In this document: positions 8,069-17,268 of the stretch, piece after piece
How positions within the stretch are numbered: position 1 is the first letter of the stretch
How the letters are laid out: the number at the start of each line of letters is the position of its first letter
NCBI GenBank assembly: GCA_030692685.1
Contig: JAUXZO010000088.1
Location: 23,598 to 87,597, forward strand
DNA: 64,000 bases
Source: Acidovorax sp.
Lineage (GTDB): Bacteria > Pseudomonadota > Gammaproteobacteria > Burkholderiales > Burkholderiaceae_C
Direction of reading: 5' to 3'
Made by a program: the position numbers and the translations under genes
Notes under the pieces: generated by a model
Seen by the model: the letters and a program-made list of their open reading frames with translations, nothing else
Told to the model about the DNA's origin: nothing
Databases searched by the model: none

Positions 8069-9718
8069 ATGAAACTCAGCAATCTTTCCGTCGGCCTGCG
8101 CCTGGGCTTGTCCTTTGGCGCCATCCTGCTCATCACGGCCCTCATCGCTGCCACCGGCATGTGGCGCATTGCCAGCCTGCAAGGCGCCAGTGAACGGGTC
8201 GCCACGCAAGAAATCGAACAACAGACCCTGGTGGAAGACTGGGCGTCCGACATTCGCCTGAACTGGGTGCGGACGGAGGCCTTCCTCAAAGCCATCGACC
8301 GCGACTACATGGACAAGCTCACGGCAGACACGCAGGCCACCGCCACGGGCATGGACGCCAAAGTGAAACGCATCGAGGCGCTGGTGCAGAGCGACACCGC
8401 ACGCAGCCTGCTGGCCACCATTGCCACCGCCCGCACGGCCTACAACGACAAACTCACCGAGATCCGAGAACTGCACCGCGGCGGCGAGCCGAATGTGCCC
8501 ACCATGGTCGACAAAGACCTGCGCCCCCTGGCGGAAAAGTACCTCAAGTCACTCGACGACCTGCGCACCACCATGGCCACCAAGCTGGCCGAGAGCCAGG
8601 CCGACACCGGCACCCTGGCCAAGGCCAGCCAAGTGCTGCTGGGCGTTGGCACCCTGGTGGCTGTCGCACTGGGTGCGTTGCTCGCCTTTACGGTAACGCG
8701 GTCCATCGTGCGCCCCGTACAACAGGGCAGACAGGCCGCTGAAAACATTGCGGACGGAGACCTGACCCACCCCATCGTGGCAGCGGGCAATGACGAGACC
8801 GGCCAGTTGCTGCAAGCCCTGGCCGCCATGCAGTCGCGGCTGGCAAGCATCGTGGGCAATGTGCGACACAGCGCAGAAGGCGTGGCCACCGCCAGCGCGG
8901 AGATCGCGTCCGGCAACAACGACCTGTCGGCCCGCACCGAACAGCAGGCCTCGGCGCTGGAAGAAACCGCCGCATCCATGGAAGAGCTGGGATCCACCGT
9001 GCGCCAGAACGCCGACAACGCCCGCCAGGCCAATCAGCTGGCGATGAACGCATCCACCGTGGCCAAACAAGGCGGCGATGTGGTGGCAGAGGTGGTGGAC
9101 ACCATGAAAGGCATCAACGACAGCAGCAAGAAGATCGCCGACATCATCAGCGTGATCGACGGCATTGCGTTCCAGACCAACATCCTGGCGCTGAATGCGG
9201 CGGTAGAAGCTGCCCGCGCAGGCGAGCAGGGCCGCGGCTTTGCGGTGGTGGCGGGCGAAGTCCGCAGCCTGGCCCAGCGCAGCGCCGAAGCCGCCAAAGA
9301 GATCAAGGGGCTGATCAGCACCAGCGTGGAGCGCGTAGAGCGCGGCACCGCTCTGGTCGACAAGGCCGGCGCCACCATGACTGAAGTAGTCAGCGCCATC
9401 CGCCGCGTGACCGACATCATGGGTGAGATCAGCGCGGCCAGCAGCGAACAGAGCTCGGGTGTATCGCAGGTGGGTGAAGCCATCACGCAGATGGACCAGG
9501 CGACGCAGCAAAACGCAGCCTTGGTGGAGCAAAGCGCCGCTGCGGCCGACAGCCTGAAAACCCAGGCGGGACAACTGGTGGATGCGGTGGCGGTGTTTCG
9601 CCTGTCTGCGGGGGCCAACACCGGCACTTACAGCGCTGCACCGTCCGTGCAGGCCGGTGCAGCGCAGGCAACCCGGTTGAACTACCGCAACGCAGCGCCG
9701 CGGCAGTTACCTGGGTAA
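8069..9718 (+). CDS. Methyl-accepting chemotaxis protein
   Basis: 549 residues from the ATG at 8069. Residues 10-30 form the first membrane helix ([19 protein letters not shown]), followed by a four-helix-bundle periplasmic sensor with the [22 protein letters not shown] pattern. A second membrane helix near residues 195-215, a HAMP domain and the signalling domain follow. The hairpin tip [22 protein letters not shown] is the interaction site for CheA and CheW. No CheR/CheB-tethering pentapeptide is present at the C-terminus (ends RQLPG). No che genes lie nearby, so it is an orphan receptor; the ligand is unknown. Confidence 0.95.
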   Translation: MKLSNLSVGLRLGLSFGAILLITALIAATGMWRIASLQGASERVATQEIEQQTLVEDWASDIRLNWVRTEAFLKAIDRDYMDKLTADTQATATGMDAKVKRIEALVQSDTARSLLATIATARTAYNDKLTEIRELHRGGEPNVPTMVDKDLRPLAEKYLKSLDDLRTTMATKLAESQADTGTLAKASQVLLGVGTLVAVALGALLAFTVTRSIVRPVQQGRQAAENIADGDLTHPIVAAGNDETGQLLQALAAMQSRLASIVGNVRHSAEGVATASAEIASGNNDLSARTEQQASALEETAASMEELGSTVRQNADNARQANQLAMNASTVAKQGGDVVAEVVDTMKGINDSSKKIADIISVIDGIAFQTNILALNAAVEAARAGEQGRGFAVVAGEVRSLAQRSAEAAKEIKGLISTSVERVERGTALVDKAGATMTEVVSAIRRVTDIMGEISAASSEQSSGVSQVGEAITQMDQATQQNAALVEQSAAAADSLKTQAGQLVDAVAVFRLSAGANTGTYSAAPSVQAGAAQATRLNYRNAAPRQLPG

Positions 9719-9744
9719 CTGCCGCAACGGCACCTCATTCAAAG

Positions 9745-9865
9745 TCTAGATCAAACGCGCACTTTATCGACTTCGCTTGCCGTACGCTCGTACTGTCTGC
9801 GCTTCGCCTTCGCCTTCGCCTTCGCGTTCACGTTCACGTTCACGCGTGATTCCGCTTGATCTAGA
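9745..9865. repeat. Hexanucleotide-repeat cassette bounded by inverted repeats
   Basis: TCTAGATCAA (9745-9754) and its exact complement TTGATCTAGA (9856-9865) bound a segment with four cttcgc-type and three gttcac-type hexamers (about 9800-9845). It separates the convergent MCP and gph genes and could act as a two-way terminator by its long dyad. A related stretch beginning AGATCAAACGCGC is at 44133. Confidence 0.7.
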
Positions 9866-9883
9866 AAGGGGATCAGACCGCTG

Positions 9884-10594
9884 TCAAAGCAACTGTGCGA
9901 GCGAGTCCACAAAACCGTCTGCGTCCACGGCCCGCACCGGCTGGCCGTGGTTGTAGCCATAGGTGACCAGCACGACTGGACAACCCGCCGCACGCGCGGC
10001 CTGCGCGTCGTTGCTGGAATCACCCACCATCAGCGTGCGCGCGGGCGCGGTTCCCAGCGCCTCGCAGGTTTTGAGGAGTGGCAAAGGGTCTGGCTTCTTG
10101 CGCTCGAACGCATCGCCGCCAAACACCTTCTCAAAATGCCCGTCGAGCCCCTTGGACTTGAGCAAAGGCAGTGCAAAGCTGGTGGGCTTGTTGGTCAGGC
10201 AGGCCATGCGCAGCCCGGCCGCGCGCAGCGCCGCCAGGCCCTCTGCCACCCCCGGGTACACGTGCGCATATTGGCCATTGATGTCCAGGTAGTGGCGCTG
10301 GTAGCTGGACCACGCCGCAGGGTAAATCGCTTCAAATTTGATAGCTAACAGCGCTTTATCATCAAGCGCCAGAACGTGTTTTAGCACTGAAATCAGTAAA
10401 TGTTCAGAGCCTTTACCCACCATGTGTTCGATGTGTTCGGCCCCGATGAGCGGCAGGGCCAGTTCGCGCAGCATGCGGTTGAGCGCCTCGTTGAAATCTC
10501 CCATCGTGTCGACCATGGTGCCATCCAGGTCGACGATGACGGCGTCCACGCGGGACAGCAGAGCAGAGGGCAAGGCGGTGGGGGTTTCAGGCAT
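9884..10594 (-). CDS. gph: Phosphoglycolate phosphatase (HAD family)
   Basis: 236 residues from the ATG at 10594 (a GTG three codons upstream is possible). It hydrolyses 2-phosphoglycolate, a by-product of DNA repair or oxygenase activity. HAD motif I is VIVDLDGTMVDT, motif II CLTNKP, motif III lysine in AFERKKPDP, and motif IV MVGDSSNDAQAARAAG. Between the cap-domain segments GKGSEHLLISVLKH and YPAAWSSYQRHY lies LALDDKALLAIKFEA, translated from an in-frame copy of the dispersed palindrome. Convergent with the MCP gene. Confidence 0.92.
   Translation of the reverse strand: MPETPTALPSALLSRVDAVIVDLDGTMVDTMGDFNEALNRMLRELALPLIGAEHIEHMVGKGSEHLLISVLKHVLALDDKALLAIKFEAIYPAAWSSYQRHYLDINGQYAHVYPGVAEGLAALRAAGLRMACLTNKPTSFALPLLKSKGLDGHFEKVFGGDAFERKKPDPLPLLKTCEALGTAPARTLMVGDSSNDAQAARAAGCPVVLVTYGYNHGQPVRAVDADGFVDSLAQLL
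10330..10376 (-). repeat. Dispersed palindromic repeat, in frame inside gph
   Basis: TTTGATAGCT, then AGCGCTT-tatcat-AAGCGC, the same arms as the intergenic copies with a few substitutions. On the gph strand it is translated as LALDDKALLAIKF with no frame change, in the cap domain. Confidence 0.8.
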
Positions 10595-10717
10595 GGACAG
10601 CACAAGAATCGGGTGATCGAAAAGGAGCCCAGTTTACGGAAACCGGGAGGCGCCGTACCTGCGCAAACTTCACCACACCTCTCGCGGCGCTTCTCAACAC
10701 ACCTCCCAATGCAGGCT

Positions 10718-12259
10718 TCAGCGCAAGCTCAGGGTCTGCCGCTTCCAGGCCGGGTCCTGCCAGCGCTGAAACAGTGGCAAAGCAGCCACATCACCCGTCA
10801 CACGCTCAGCGGTCAAGCCTTCGAGGCGCACGATCTCAAAGCTCTTGCGATAACGCCCCTGGCCCCGCGCCTCGCGCGCCACCAGCATTTGTTGGCCACC
10901 CGGCACCCAACCCGCCCATTCAGCCACGCCGGTTTCTGGGGTTGTGGCAGCGGGGGGCAAAACGTCCGCCAACCACCCACTGGCGGTCTTGCGCAACACC
11001 CACAGCTCACGCCAGCCTTCCAGTGGCTGCACCGCCAGCGCTACCGCCGTGCCTTCTGGGTTGACACTGGTGGACGCAGTCCACACCACGCCATAGGTGC
11101 AGCGGCGCACCAACGGCGCGTTGGCACCATGCCGAGCGTCCACCAGCAGCACACAGGTCTCGCCTGGGGTGCCCGGCTCCGTGATCAACATGGGGCGGGT
11201 TCCGCTGGCAGGGATCATTGGTGCAGCGGGGACCAGCGCCCAGCGCACCGCGCTGACGCGCATGGCGGCATCGTTGTAGGCGGGTTGGTCCTCGTCGGGC
11301 AAATCGGCTTTGCTGACGCCTGCAAACTCCGTCAGCGCCCGGGCAGCCGTGGCCGCCACCGCTGGGTCGCCCGCACTTTTGCGGGCCTGCTGAAACGCCA
11401 TGCCGCTCCACACGCTGGCCCGGCGCATCTGCACCCGGTTACGAAGGTACGAAGGCAGGCCGGACACCTCCACGCGCTCCAGCACCTGGGCTTGCCACTC
11501 TTGCACCTTGGCGCGTTCGTGGGCAGGCAGGTCGGGGTTGGTGCATTCGGGGCGTGTCAACGCCAGGGCAGCGCGTGCGCGCTGGTCGGCATCGGCAACC
11601 GGCATGGCCAACACGCGGCGAAACGCCTCACCGTCATAGCAGACCTGCATGCGCCCCTCGACCTCGTACGTGGTGAACCGCACGCCATAGCCGTTGGCAA
11701 CATCCAGATGTGCGGACAGTGCCACCCCCGAGGTCTTGCCCGGTGCTGCGGCGGACGCGCGCCGCGCCAACCGGTCGGCCGCGGTGCCCAACACATCAAA
11801 CGCCTGAGCGCCTTCGTCGCCTGCCAAGGCTTTGGCGGGCGCAGCCTGCAGGTACGCAGCCGTCAGGCCAATGCCCAGCGCCTCGGCACCGGGGGTGTCG
11901 CGCACAAAGCGCAGCACCGACAGCAATGCGGGGGCCTCGCCCTCGGTCAGTGCCACGCGGCGCACATCCGTCGCACGGATGAAACCGCCGCGTTCACGTT
12001 TGTGGTCCCACACCTGAAGGTAGTCCAGGCGCTCTCCCCGCACCTCGAGCACCTCGCCTTGCCACAGGCTCGATTGTTGTTGGGCAGAGTCACGCGGGGC
12101 AGCGCGCAGGCTGGCCTGGTCTTGCACCACGATGGCGCTGCCCAGGGCACGGTTCAGGGCGTTGACTGGGTCGGGCGGTACGGCGGCTGAAGCCACCGTG
12201 ACGGCAGCGCTGGCAATCGCAGCAACAAGAGTGAGGCAGGTGGTGTGCTTCATGCTCAT
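10718..12259 (-). CDS. Exported hypothetical protein with N-terminal SH3-like segment
   Basis: 513 residues, no name recognised. A signal peptide covers about residues 1-26 (MSMKHTTCLTLVAAIASAA). Residues 40-95 look like a bacterial SH3 domain (DQASLRAAPRDSAQQ, then LDYLQVWDHKRERGGFI). The remainder has a helix-rich middle and a C-terminal part with repeated TASGWLADVLPP-like strand segments. Its ATG overlaps the stop of the SPFH gene (ATGA), so the two are probably one operon. An envelope role is likely from the signal peptide and partner; nothing more specific is supported. Confidence 0.7.
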   Translation of the reverse strand: MSMKHTTCLTLVAAIASAAVTVASAAVPPDPVNALNRALGSAIVVQDQASLRAAPRDSAQQQSSLWQGEVLEVRGERLDYLQVWDHKRERGGFIRATDVRRVALTEGEAPALLSVLRFVRDTPGAEALGIGLTAAYLQAAPAKALAGDEGAQAFDVLGTAADRLARRASAAAPGKTSGVALSAHLDVANGYGVRFTTYEVEGRMQVCYDGEAFRRVLAMPVADADQRARAALALTRPECTNPDLPAHERAKVQEWQAQVLERVEVSGLPSYLRNRVQMRRASVWSGMAFQQARKSAGDPAVAATAARALTEFAGVSKADLPDEDQPAYNDAAMRVSAVRWALVPAAPMIPASGTRPMLITEPGTPGETCVLLVDARHGANAPLVRRCTYGVVWTASTSVNPEGTAVALAVQPLEGWRELWVLRKTASGWLADVLPPAATTPETGVAEWAGWVPGGQQMLVAREARGQGRYRKSFEIVRLEGLTAERVTGDVAALPLFQRWQDPAWKRQTLSLR

Positions 12260-13620
12260 TGCTCCGCGGCGTTGGTGATGGAAGCGTCGTCTGCACCGAC
12301 TGAAGCCTGCGCCGCACCCGCCTGGGCATGGCGGCTCCCGCCGAGCAGTGCTGCGCCGATGAAATCGCCGTTCGTGGGCGACGGCGCGATGATGACCTGG
12401 ATCTTGTCGGAGAGCTTGTCGGCCAAGGTCTTCTGGATGAGCAGTGGGTGCTTGGTGACCAGCGCACCTTCGCGCGCCATCTGCTCGGCGTTCACCTTGC
12501 CAATGCGGTCCATGCGGTAGGCCTCGGCTTCGGCCAGCTTCTGGCGGGCGTCGGCCTCGCCGCTGGCTTCGATGCGGCGGGCCTGGGCGCTGCCTTCGGC
12601 GGCCTTGATGCGTGACACCTTCTCGGCCTCGGCCTCCAGCTGGCGCTGCTCGCTCTGGCGCTGCTTGAAGGGCAGCACATGCTTCATGGCCTCTTCCTGC
12701 GCGCGGGCCGCAATCACCTGCTCGCGGGCAGCGGCTTCAGCGGCTACTTCGCGGCGCACCTTGTCGGCATTGGCGTCCAGTTCGGTTTCTTTCACGCGCT
12801 TGTCTTTGAGCTCCAGCGTGTAGCGCATCTTTTCGGACGCCAGCTCTTCGGCCAGCAGGCCGTCCATGCCCCGCCGGTACTCGGCGGGCAGGTCTACCTT
12901 GCCAATCTGGAGGCTGCGCAGCGTCACTCCATCAGCCGCAAGACGTGCGCGCAGCTCGGCTTCGATGATCTGGGCAATCTCGGCGCGCTTGGACGAGAAG
13001 ATTTCACGCACCGTATAGCGGGCAAACACCTTGTAGACCAGCCCTTGCACTGCGGGCTCCACGATGTCGGTGCCGACGTTGTCAGGCAGGTTGCCAGCGC
13101 GCACGGCGGGCGATGCAGGGTCAAGTGCATAACGCACGCTCAAATCGAGCCCCAGCGACAAACCTTCTACCGACTGCAAAGGGGCGCTGCCGGTGGCCTG
13201 GCGCATGGCTTCGGGGCGGTAGCTCTGGTCGCGCAGTGAAAAGACACGCACGGTGTGCAAGCCAGGCACTACCCACACACTGCCATCGCGCCACAGGCTC
13301 ACGGTGCCGGTGAACTGATTCAGGCGCACGCCCAAGTCACCTTGTGCCAAATGCTGCACCGGGGGGTTGCGGTAAACCATGGATCCGGCAGCCACCACCA
13401 CAGCACCCACCGCCAGAAAGCGCACCGTGCGGGCTGTGGGCAGCAGATAGGCCCAGTCGGAGGGCTGGCCGCGGGAGCCAATGGGTCCATCAGATTCTCG
13501 ATGTGCCTCGCTGGGTGGCAGGGCGGCGTCTTGAACTGAATCGGGATTTCCCTCGGCAGAAAGACGGGGTGATGGACGGCCCTTCAGGGTCTGCACGATG
13601 CGGTTCCAGGTGGCTTTCAT
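12256..13620 (-). CDS. SPFH/Band 7 membrane protein
   Basis: 454 residues from the ATG at 13620, with GAGAGAG upstream. After a polar N-terminus of about 65 residues comes one membrane helix (FLAVGAVVVAAGSMVY), then an SPFH (prohibitin/stomatin-like) domain with VVPGLHTVRVFSLRDQ and VRYALDPASPAV. A long charged coiled coil rich in E, A, R and K follows (residues about 280-400: EAAAREQVIAARAQEEAM), as in HflK and flotillin-like proteins. The family forms oligomeric membrane scaffolds. It overlaps the SH3-like gene and diverges from the two-component system. Confidence 0.85.
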   Translation of the reverse strand: MKATWNRIVQTLKGRPSPRLSAEGNPDSVQDAALPPSEAHRESDGPIGSRGQPSDWAYLLPTARTVRFLAVGAVVVAAGSMVYRNPPVQHLAQGDLGVRLNQFTGTVSLWRDGSVWVVPGLHTVRVFSLRDQSYRPEAMRQATGSAPLQSVEGLSLGLDLSVRYALDPASPAVRAGNLPDNVGTDIVEPAVQGLVYKVFARYTVREIFSSKRAEIAQIIEAELRARLAADGVTLRSLQIGKVDLPAEYRRGMDGLLAEELASEKMRYTLELKDKRVKETELDANADKVRREVAAEAAAREQVIAARAQEEAMKHVLPFKQRQSEQRQLEAEAEKVSRIKAAEGSAQARRIEASGEADARQKLAEAEAYRMDRIGKVNAEQMAREGALVTKHPLLIQKTLADKLSDKIQVIIAPSPTNGDFIGAALLGGSRHAQAGAAQASVGADDASITNAAEQ

Positions 13621-13848
13621 GGTGTTCTCTCTCTCAGGTGTGGTCGGTCTTGTTGTCGGTGTCTGAGCTACCCAAAGCGGGTGGCTCATTGAGGACCGAT
13701 TGTTCGGATTCCCCCCGGAAGCAACAACGCAGTACGCAGCCAAAAGCCCTCACGTTGCCTGTGCAAACCCTCCGTCCCCGGAAGAAAAACTCACACCGTC
13801 CGCACCGGGCGCCCGGGATAATCCGCACCACATCCCTGGAAGAGCCCC

Positions 13849-14571
13849 ATGACCCGCATTGCCGTGATCGAAGACGACCTGCCCACCAGCAACCAGCTGG
13901 CCGGATGGATACGCAGCGCAAAGAGCGGCATCATCATTGACCAATGGTTCACCCGCGACGATGCCGAGGCCGCCCTGGCGCGCGAGCACTACGACGCGGT
14001 GGTGCTCGACATCGAACTGGGCCGCGAGCGCCACGCGGGCGTGGCGCTCATCAACGCCATCAACAAGCTGCGCCAAGGCACGCCGGTACTGGTGGTTTCT
14101 GCAATGCCAGCGGCCATCTACCGCAGCATCATGAAAGCGCTGGACGCGTGGGACTACCTGCAAAAAACCACGTTTGAAGAAGCCGACTTCATCGAAACGT
14201 TTCTCGACATCCTGCGCACCACGCAGGCCCAGGCGCCTGCAACACTTGCGCCTGCGGCCGTGGGCGACGCGCTGGTGCTCGACCCGCTGTGGCAACGCAC
14301 TCCCACCTGGCGCGGCGAACGCATCAACCTGCCGCTCACGGCCCAACGCATCCTGGCCACGCTGCACCAGCGCCGCGGCGACGTGGTGTCGTACGAGGAT
14401 CTGTTCGAGGTGGTCAAAAGCGGACGCAACCGCGACAACGTGCGCAAGCACGTCAGCACCATCCGCGAGGCGCTGCGCGAGGTGGATCCGCAGTTTGAGG
14501 GCATCGAGAATGTGCCGATGCGCGGTTTTCGCTGGGTGGGCGGCGGCGGTGGCGGAAACAAACGCGCATGA
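13849..14571 (+). CDS. Response regulator, OmpR-like winged-helix output
   Basis: 240 residues. The receiver domain (1-120) has acidic pocket residues D9/D10, the phospho-acceptor D54 in VVLDIELG, a conserved serine in VLVVSAMP and the K in YLQKTTF. Residues about 150-235 form a winged helix (LPLTAQRILATLHQRRGDVVSYEDLFEVV, then RDNVRKHVSTIREAL and a wing ending GFRWVG). The stop overlaps the kinase start (ATGA). It diverges from the SPFH operon with about 230 bases between starts, so those genes are plausible targets. Confidence 0.93.
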   Translation: MTRIAVIEDDLPTSNQLAGWIRSAKSGIIIDQWFTRDDAEAALAREHYDAVVLDIELGRERHAGVALINAINKLRQGTPVLVVSAMPAAIYRSIMKALDAWDYLQKTTFEEADFIETFLDILRTTQAQAPATLAPAAVGDALVLDPLWQRTPTWRGERINLPLTAQRILATLHQRRGDVVSYEDLFEVVKSGRNRDNVRKHVSTIREALREVDPQFEGIENVPMRGFRWVGGGGGGNKRA

Positions 14572-16706
14572 GGCGCTTGCTCCGCCCCGCACTGGACATG
14601 CCCCGCCTGGGGCTGCCCGCGTTTCGGCTGCGCATTCTGGTGCGCAGCGTGTTTGTGCTGCTGGCACTCGCCACGCTGGCGCTCAGCGTTGTGCTGCTCA
14701 AGGAGGAAAAAGAGCGCGCCTGGCAAAGCTACCAGCGTGGCTTTGAGCGCAGCCAGTCCGAGGTCATGGCGCGGCTGCGGCACCCGTCCGGCCAGCTCGC
14801 GCTGCTGAATGCCGCCTATCGCGGCCAAGGCGCCACACCGCTGGCCCCCTTGCTCCTGCCCTACTCCGCCATCGACTTCGACGACCAGAACAAGGCGCAA
14901 CAAGCCGTAGAGATGGCAGGGTGCTCGGTGCAGTATCCCAACGGTGCATCGGTCTGCGCAGCGATTGGCAACAACCCCTACGCCGGGGGCTTCATCTACC
15001 TGGTGGGCAGCTTCTACGCGGGCGAGCTGATCGCCCGAGAGCGTGGACTGTTGACACTGGACAGCGTGCACCGCGCCCGCATTTCGCTGGACATGCGCGG
15101 CACTACCAACCGGTGGGTGGCCCCGTTCGAAGCCTTGGCGCCGCAGGGCACCGTCAGCACCCGGGGACGGTTGACCGGGTTTGTGGACAACGGCACCGAC
15201 ACCCTGGATGCCCGCGCGCGGCCGGTACGCGATTTTCGCGGCTGGTTGTGGCAAAACGGCCAGTGCCGCGATCTGGCAGGGTCCCCACCTGACTGCCAGC
15301 GCCGCACGTTCTATTCAATACGGCTGCCGGTGGAGTTGTTCCGCGAAGCGCTGTTTCAAAAGCAGCCCCTGGTGTGGCCCCCCGAAGATCTGGGCGCCAT
15401 GCGGTTGCGGGTGGAGATGCTGGCGCCCGGCACTACGCTCCCCTTGTTTGACAGCAACACCCCCGGGGCGCAGCCCGCAGCGTCGTTGGCCGACGTGGCG
15501 CGCACGCTGCTGCCGGGCGAACGTGTGCAGATCCGCAAGCTGGGGGCCAGTGAGCAGGAGGCCACTACGCTCAAAGGCGCAGACGTGCAGGCGGGGCCGT
15601 CCGCCCCGTGGCTGATTCGCCTGATCAGCTGGTTGCCGTTGGACACATTGGACACGCCAGGCGCTCCAGCCGATGTCAAGGCCAAGGAAGTGCCCGCGGG
15701 CCTCGACATTCTGGACACGTCCACGGGCAACTACGCCATCACGTTCACGGGAAACCTGCGCGGCGTTGAAGAGGGACTGGCCGCCGTTGCGACCCGCGTG
15801 TCATGGTATCTGGGCGCGATGCTGGCAGCTATTGCCCTGGCGTGGCTGGTCGTGGAGGTGGGGCTGATACGGCGTGTCACGGCGCTAACCCGGCGAGCGG
15901 CGGCGGTGTCGTACAACGTGCAGGAGGGCCACATCGGCCCGCGACTGGGCGACCTGGAAGTGTCTGATCTACGGGGGTCAGACGAGCTGGGTATTTTGGC
16001 TGGGGGCCTGGCCGATCTGCTGCAGCGTGTGAAGGACGACCTGCAACGCGAGCAGCTGCGCGCCCAGCAAGAGCGGGACATGTGGCACGCGGTGGGGCAC
16101 GAGATCATGTCGCCGCTGCAATCGCTCATGGTGTTGCATGGTGGCCCGGGCGACCCAGGACATCGCTATGTGCAACGCATGCAGCAGGCCGTACATGTGC
16201 TGTATGGCACGGCCTCCCCAGCGGAAGCGCTGCAGGCCGCCGATGTAGCGCACGGGCGGCTGGACCTGGACGCCTTCTTGCGGCATGTGGCGGACAACGC
16301 CCACTTTGCAGGCATCAACAACGTGGTTTACGAAGGCGGCGCGAGCACGGTCATCGTGCGCGCGGACGAATTTGCGCTCGAAGATGTAGTCACTCACATC
16401 TTGCGCAATGCCGACCGATACCGCCCCACGAGTACGCCCATCGTGTTGACGCTGGCGGCCTCTGAATCCACCGCCAGCGCCACGCTGCGCAACCAAGGCT
16501 CCACCATTGCCGAGGATCTGCTGGGGCGCATTTTTGAGCTGGGAGTCTCGGACCCCAACCTGCCTCCACCCCAAGGCGACAGCCAACACCGTGGCCAGGG
16601 CCTGTTTGTGGCCAAGACCTATATGGCCAAAATGGGCGGCACCATCAACGCGCGCAATACCGACGACGGGGTCGCGTTTACGCTGACCTTCCAGCGCCTG
16701 GGCTGA
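14568..16706 (+). CDS. Sensor histidine kinase with large periplasmic domain
   Basis: 712 residues. A first membrane helix near residues 24-45 is followed by a periplasmic region of about 360 residues, a second helix near 420 (GAMLAAIALAWLVVEVGL) and a HAMP-like linker. The phospho-acceptor is H511 in HAVGHEIMSPLQSL. The N box is HILRNADRY. The G1 region reads RNQGSTIAEDLLGRIFELG, with Asn where the classical Asp stands, as in some CusS-like kinases. The G2 region is HRGQGLFVAK. It is coupled to the response regulator by a 4-base overlap. The signal is not identifiable. Confidence 0.93.
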   Translation: MRRLLRPALDMPRLGLPAFRLRILVRSVFVLLALATLALSVVLLKEEKERAWQSYQRGFERSQSEVMARLRHPSGQLALLNAAYRGQGATPLAPLLLPYSAIDFDDQNKAQQAVEMAGCSVQYPNGASVCAAIGNNPYAGGFIYLVGSFYAGELIARERGLLTLDSVHRARISLDMRGTTNRWVAPFEALAPQGTVSTRGRLTGFVDNGTDTLDARARPVRDFRGWLWQNGQCRDLAGSPPDCQRRTFYSIRLPVELFREALFQKQPLVWPPEDLGAMRLRVEMLAPGTTLPLFDSNTPGAQPAASLADVARTLLPGERVQIRKLGASEQEATTLKGADVQAGPSAPWLIRLISWLPLDTLDTPGAPADVKAKEVPAGLDILDTSTGNYAITFTGNLRGVEEGLAAVATRVSWYLGAMLAAIALAWLVVEVGLIRRVTALTRRAAAVSYNVQEGHIGPRLGDLEVSDLRGSDELGILAGGLADLLQRVKDDLQREQLRAQQERDMWHAVGHEIMSPLQSLMVLHGGPGDPGHRYVQRMQQAVHVLYGTASPAEALQAADVAHGRLDLDAFLRHVADNAHFAGINNVVYEGGASTVIVRADEFALEDVVTHILRNADRYRPTSTPIVLTLAASESTASATLRNQGSTIAEDLLGRIFELGVSDPNLPPPQGDSQHRGQGLFVAKTYMAKMGGTINARNTDDGVAFTLTFQRLG

Positions 16707-16813
16707 CAGCCTCCCCGCGCACGGGCAAGGTCGGCCCTGTCCCACAGCGCAAAGCTGTGTGCGGGCCTACGCTCCCGTCATCCCACAAGCGATTGCCGCA
16801 AGGAACCCTTTCG

Positions 16814-17221
16814 ATGACACGCCCTTCTTTTCTCGCCCCCGCCCTCACCGCCGCCCTGCTGGTGGTTTCCGCCGCAGCCGCCGCGCAGACATCGCCGCCT
16901 GACGCGCGTGCGCGCTATGAGCAGGAACGCGAAAAATGCATGACCAACAACACCCAGGACAGCGTGGCGACCTGCCTGCGTGAAGCCAACAACGCGCTGG
17001 ATGCCTCGCGCAAGGGCGATCTGAGCAACCCTGGCCCAGCGGCCAGCAACAACGCCACGCAGCGATGTGCAGCCTTCGCGACCGCTGCTGAGCAGACGGA
17101 ATGCATGCGGCGCGTGGAAACCCCCGTCAGCGGTTCGGTATCGGGTGGTGGCGTGTTGCGAGAATCGACCACCACGACCATCGTGCCAGCCCCAGCACCA
17201 GCGCCAACCCAACGTCCTTAA
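16814..17221 (+). CDS. Small exported hypothetical protein
   Basis: 135 residues from the ATG at 16814, with AAGGA upstream. A signal peptide covers about residues 1-24 (ALTAALLVVSAAAAAQ). The mature part has conserved-looking cysteine spacing (REKCMTN, VATCLREA, RCAAF, ECMRR), suggesting two disulphides, and a low-complexity C-terminus rich in T, P and A (TTTTIVPAPAPAP). This pattern is common among short periplasmic proteins of Comamonadaceae. No function is assigned. It follows the kinase by about 100 bases and could be read through from it. Confidence 0.65.
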   Translation: MTRPSFLAPALTAALLVVSAAAAAQTSPPDARARYEQEREKCMTNNTQDSVATCLREANNALDASRKGDLSNPGPAASNNATQRCAAFATAAEQTECMRRVETPVSGSVSGGGVLRESTTTTIVPAPAPAPTQRP

Positions 17222-17231
17222 TTAGTAAGAA

Positions 17232-17250
17232 GCCCCTTCGGGGGCGAAGT
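17232..17250 (-). terminator. Terminator of rpe
   Basis: GCCCC-TTCG-GGGGC hairpin (17232-17245) with TTCTTACT following on the minus strand, 19 bases beyond the rpe stop. It lies between the convergent exported protein and rpe, so it may serve both. Confidence 0.65.
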
Positions 17251-17268
17251 CCAGTGAGCTTTCTCAGC

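Noticed and set aside
10400..12190. A 596-residue plus-strand frame over gph and the SH3-like gene
   Set aside because: It crosses two genes on the other strand, one with HAD motifs. It has no start context and no recognisable domain.
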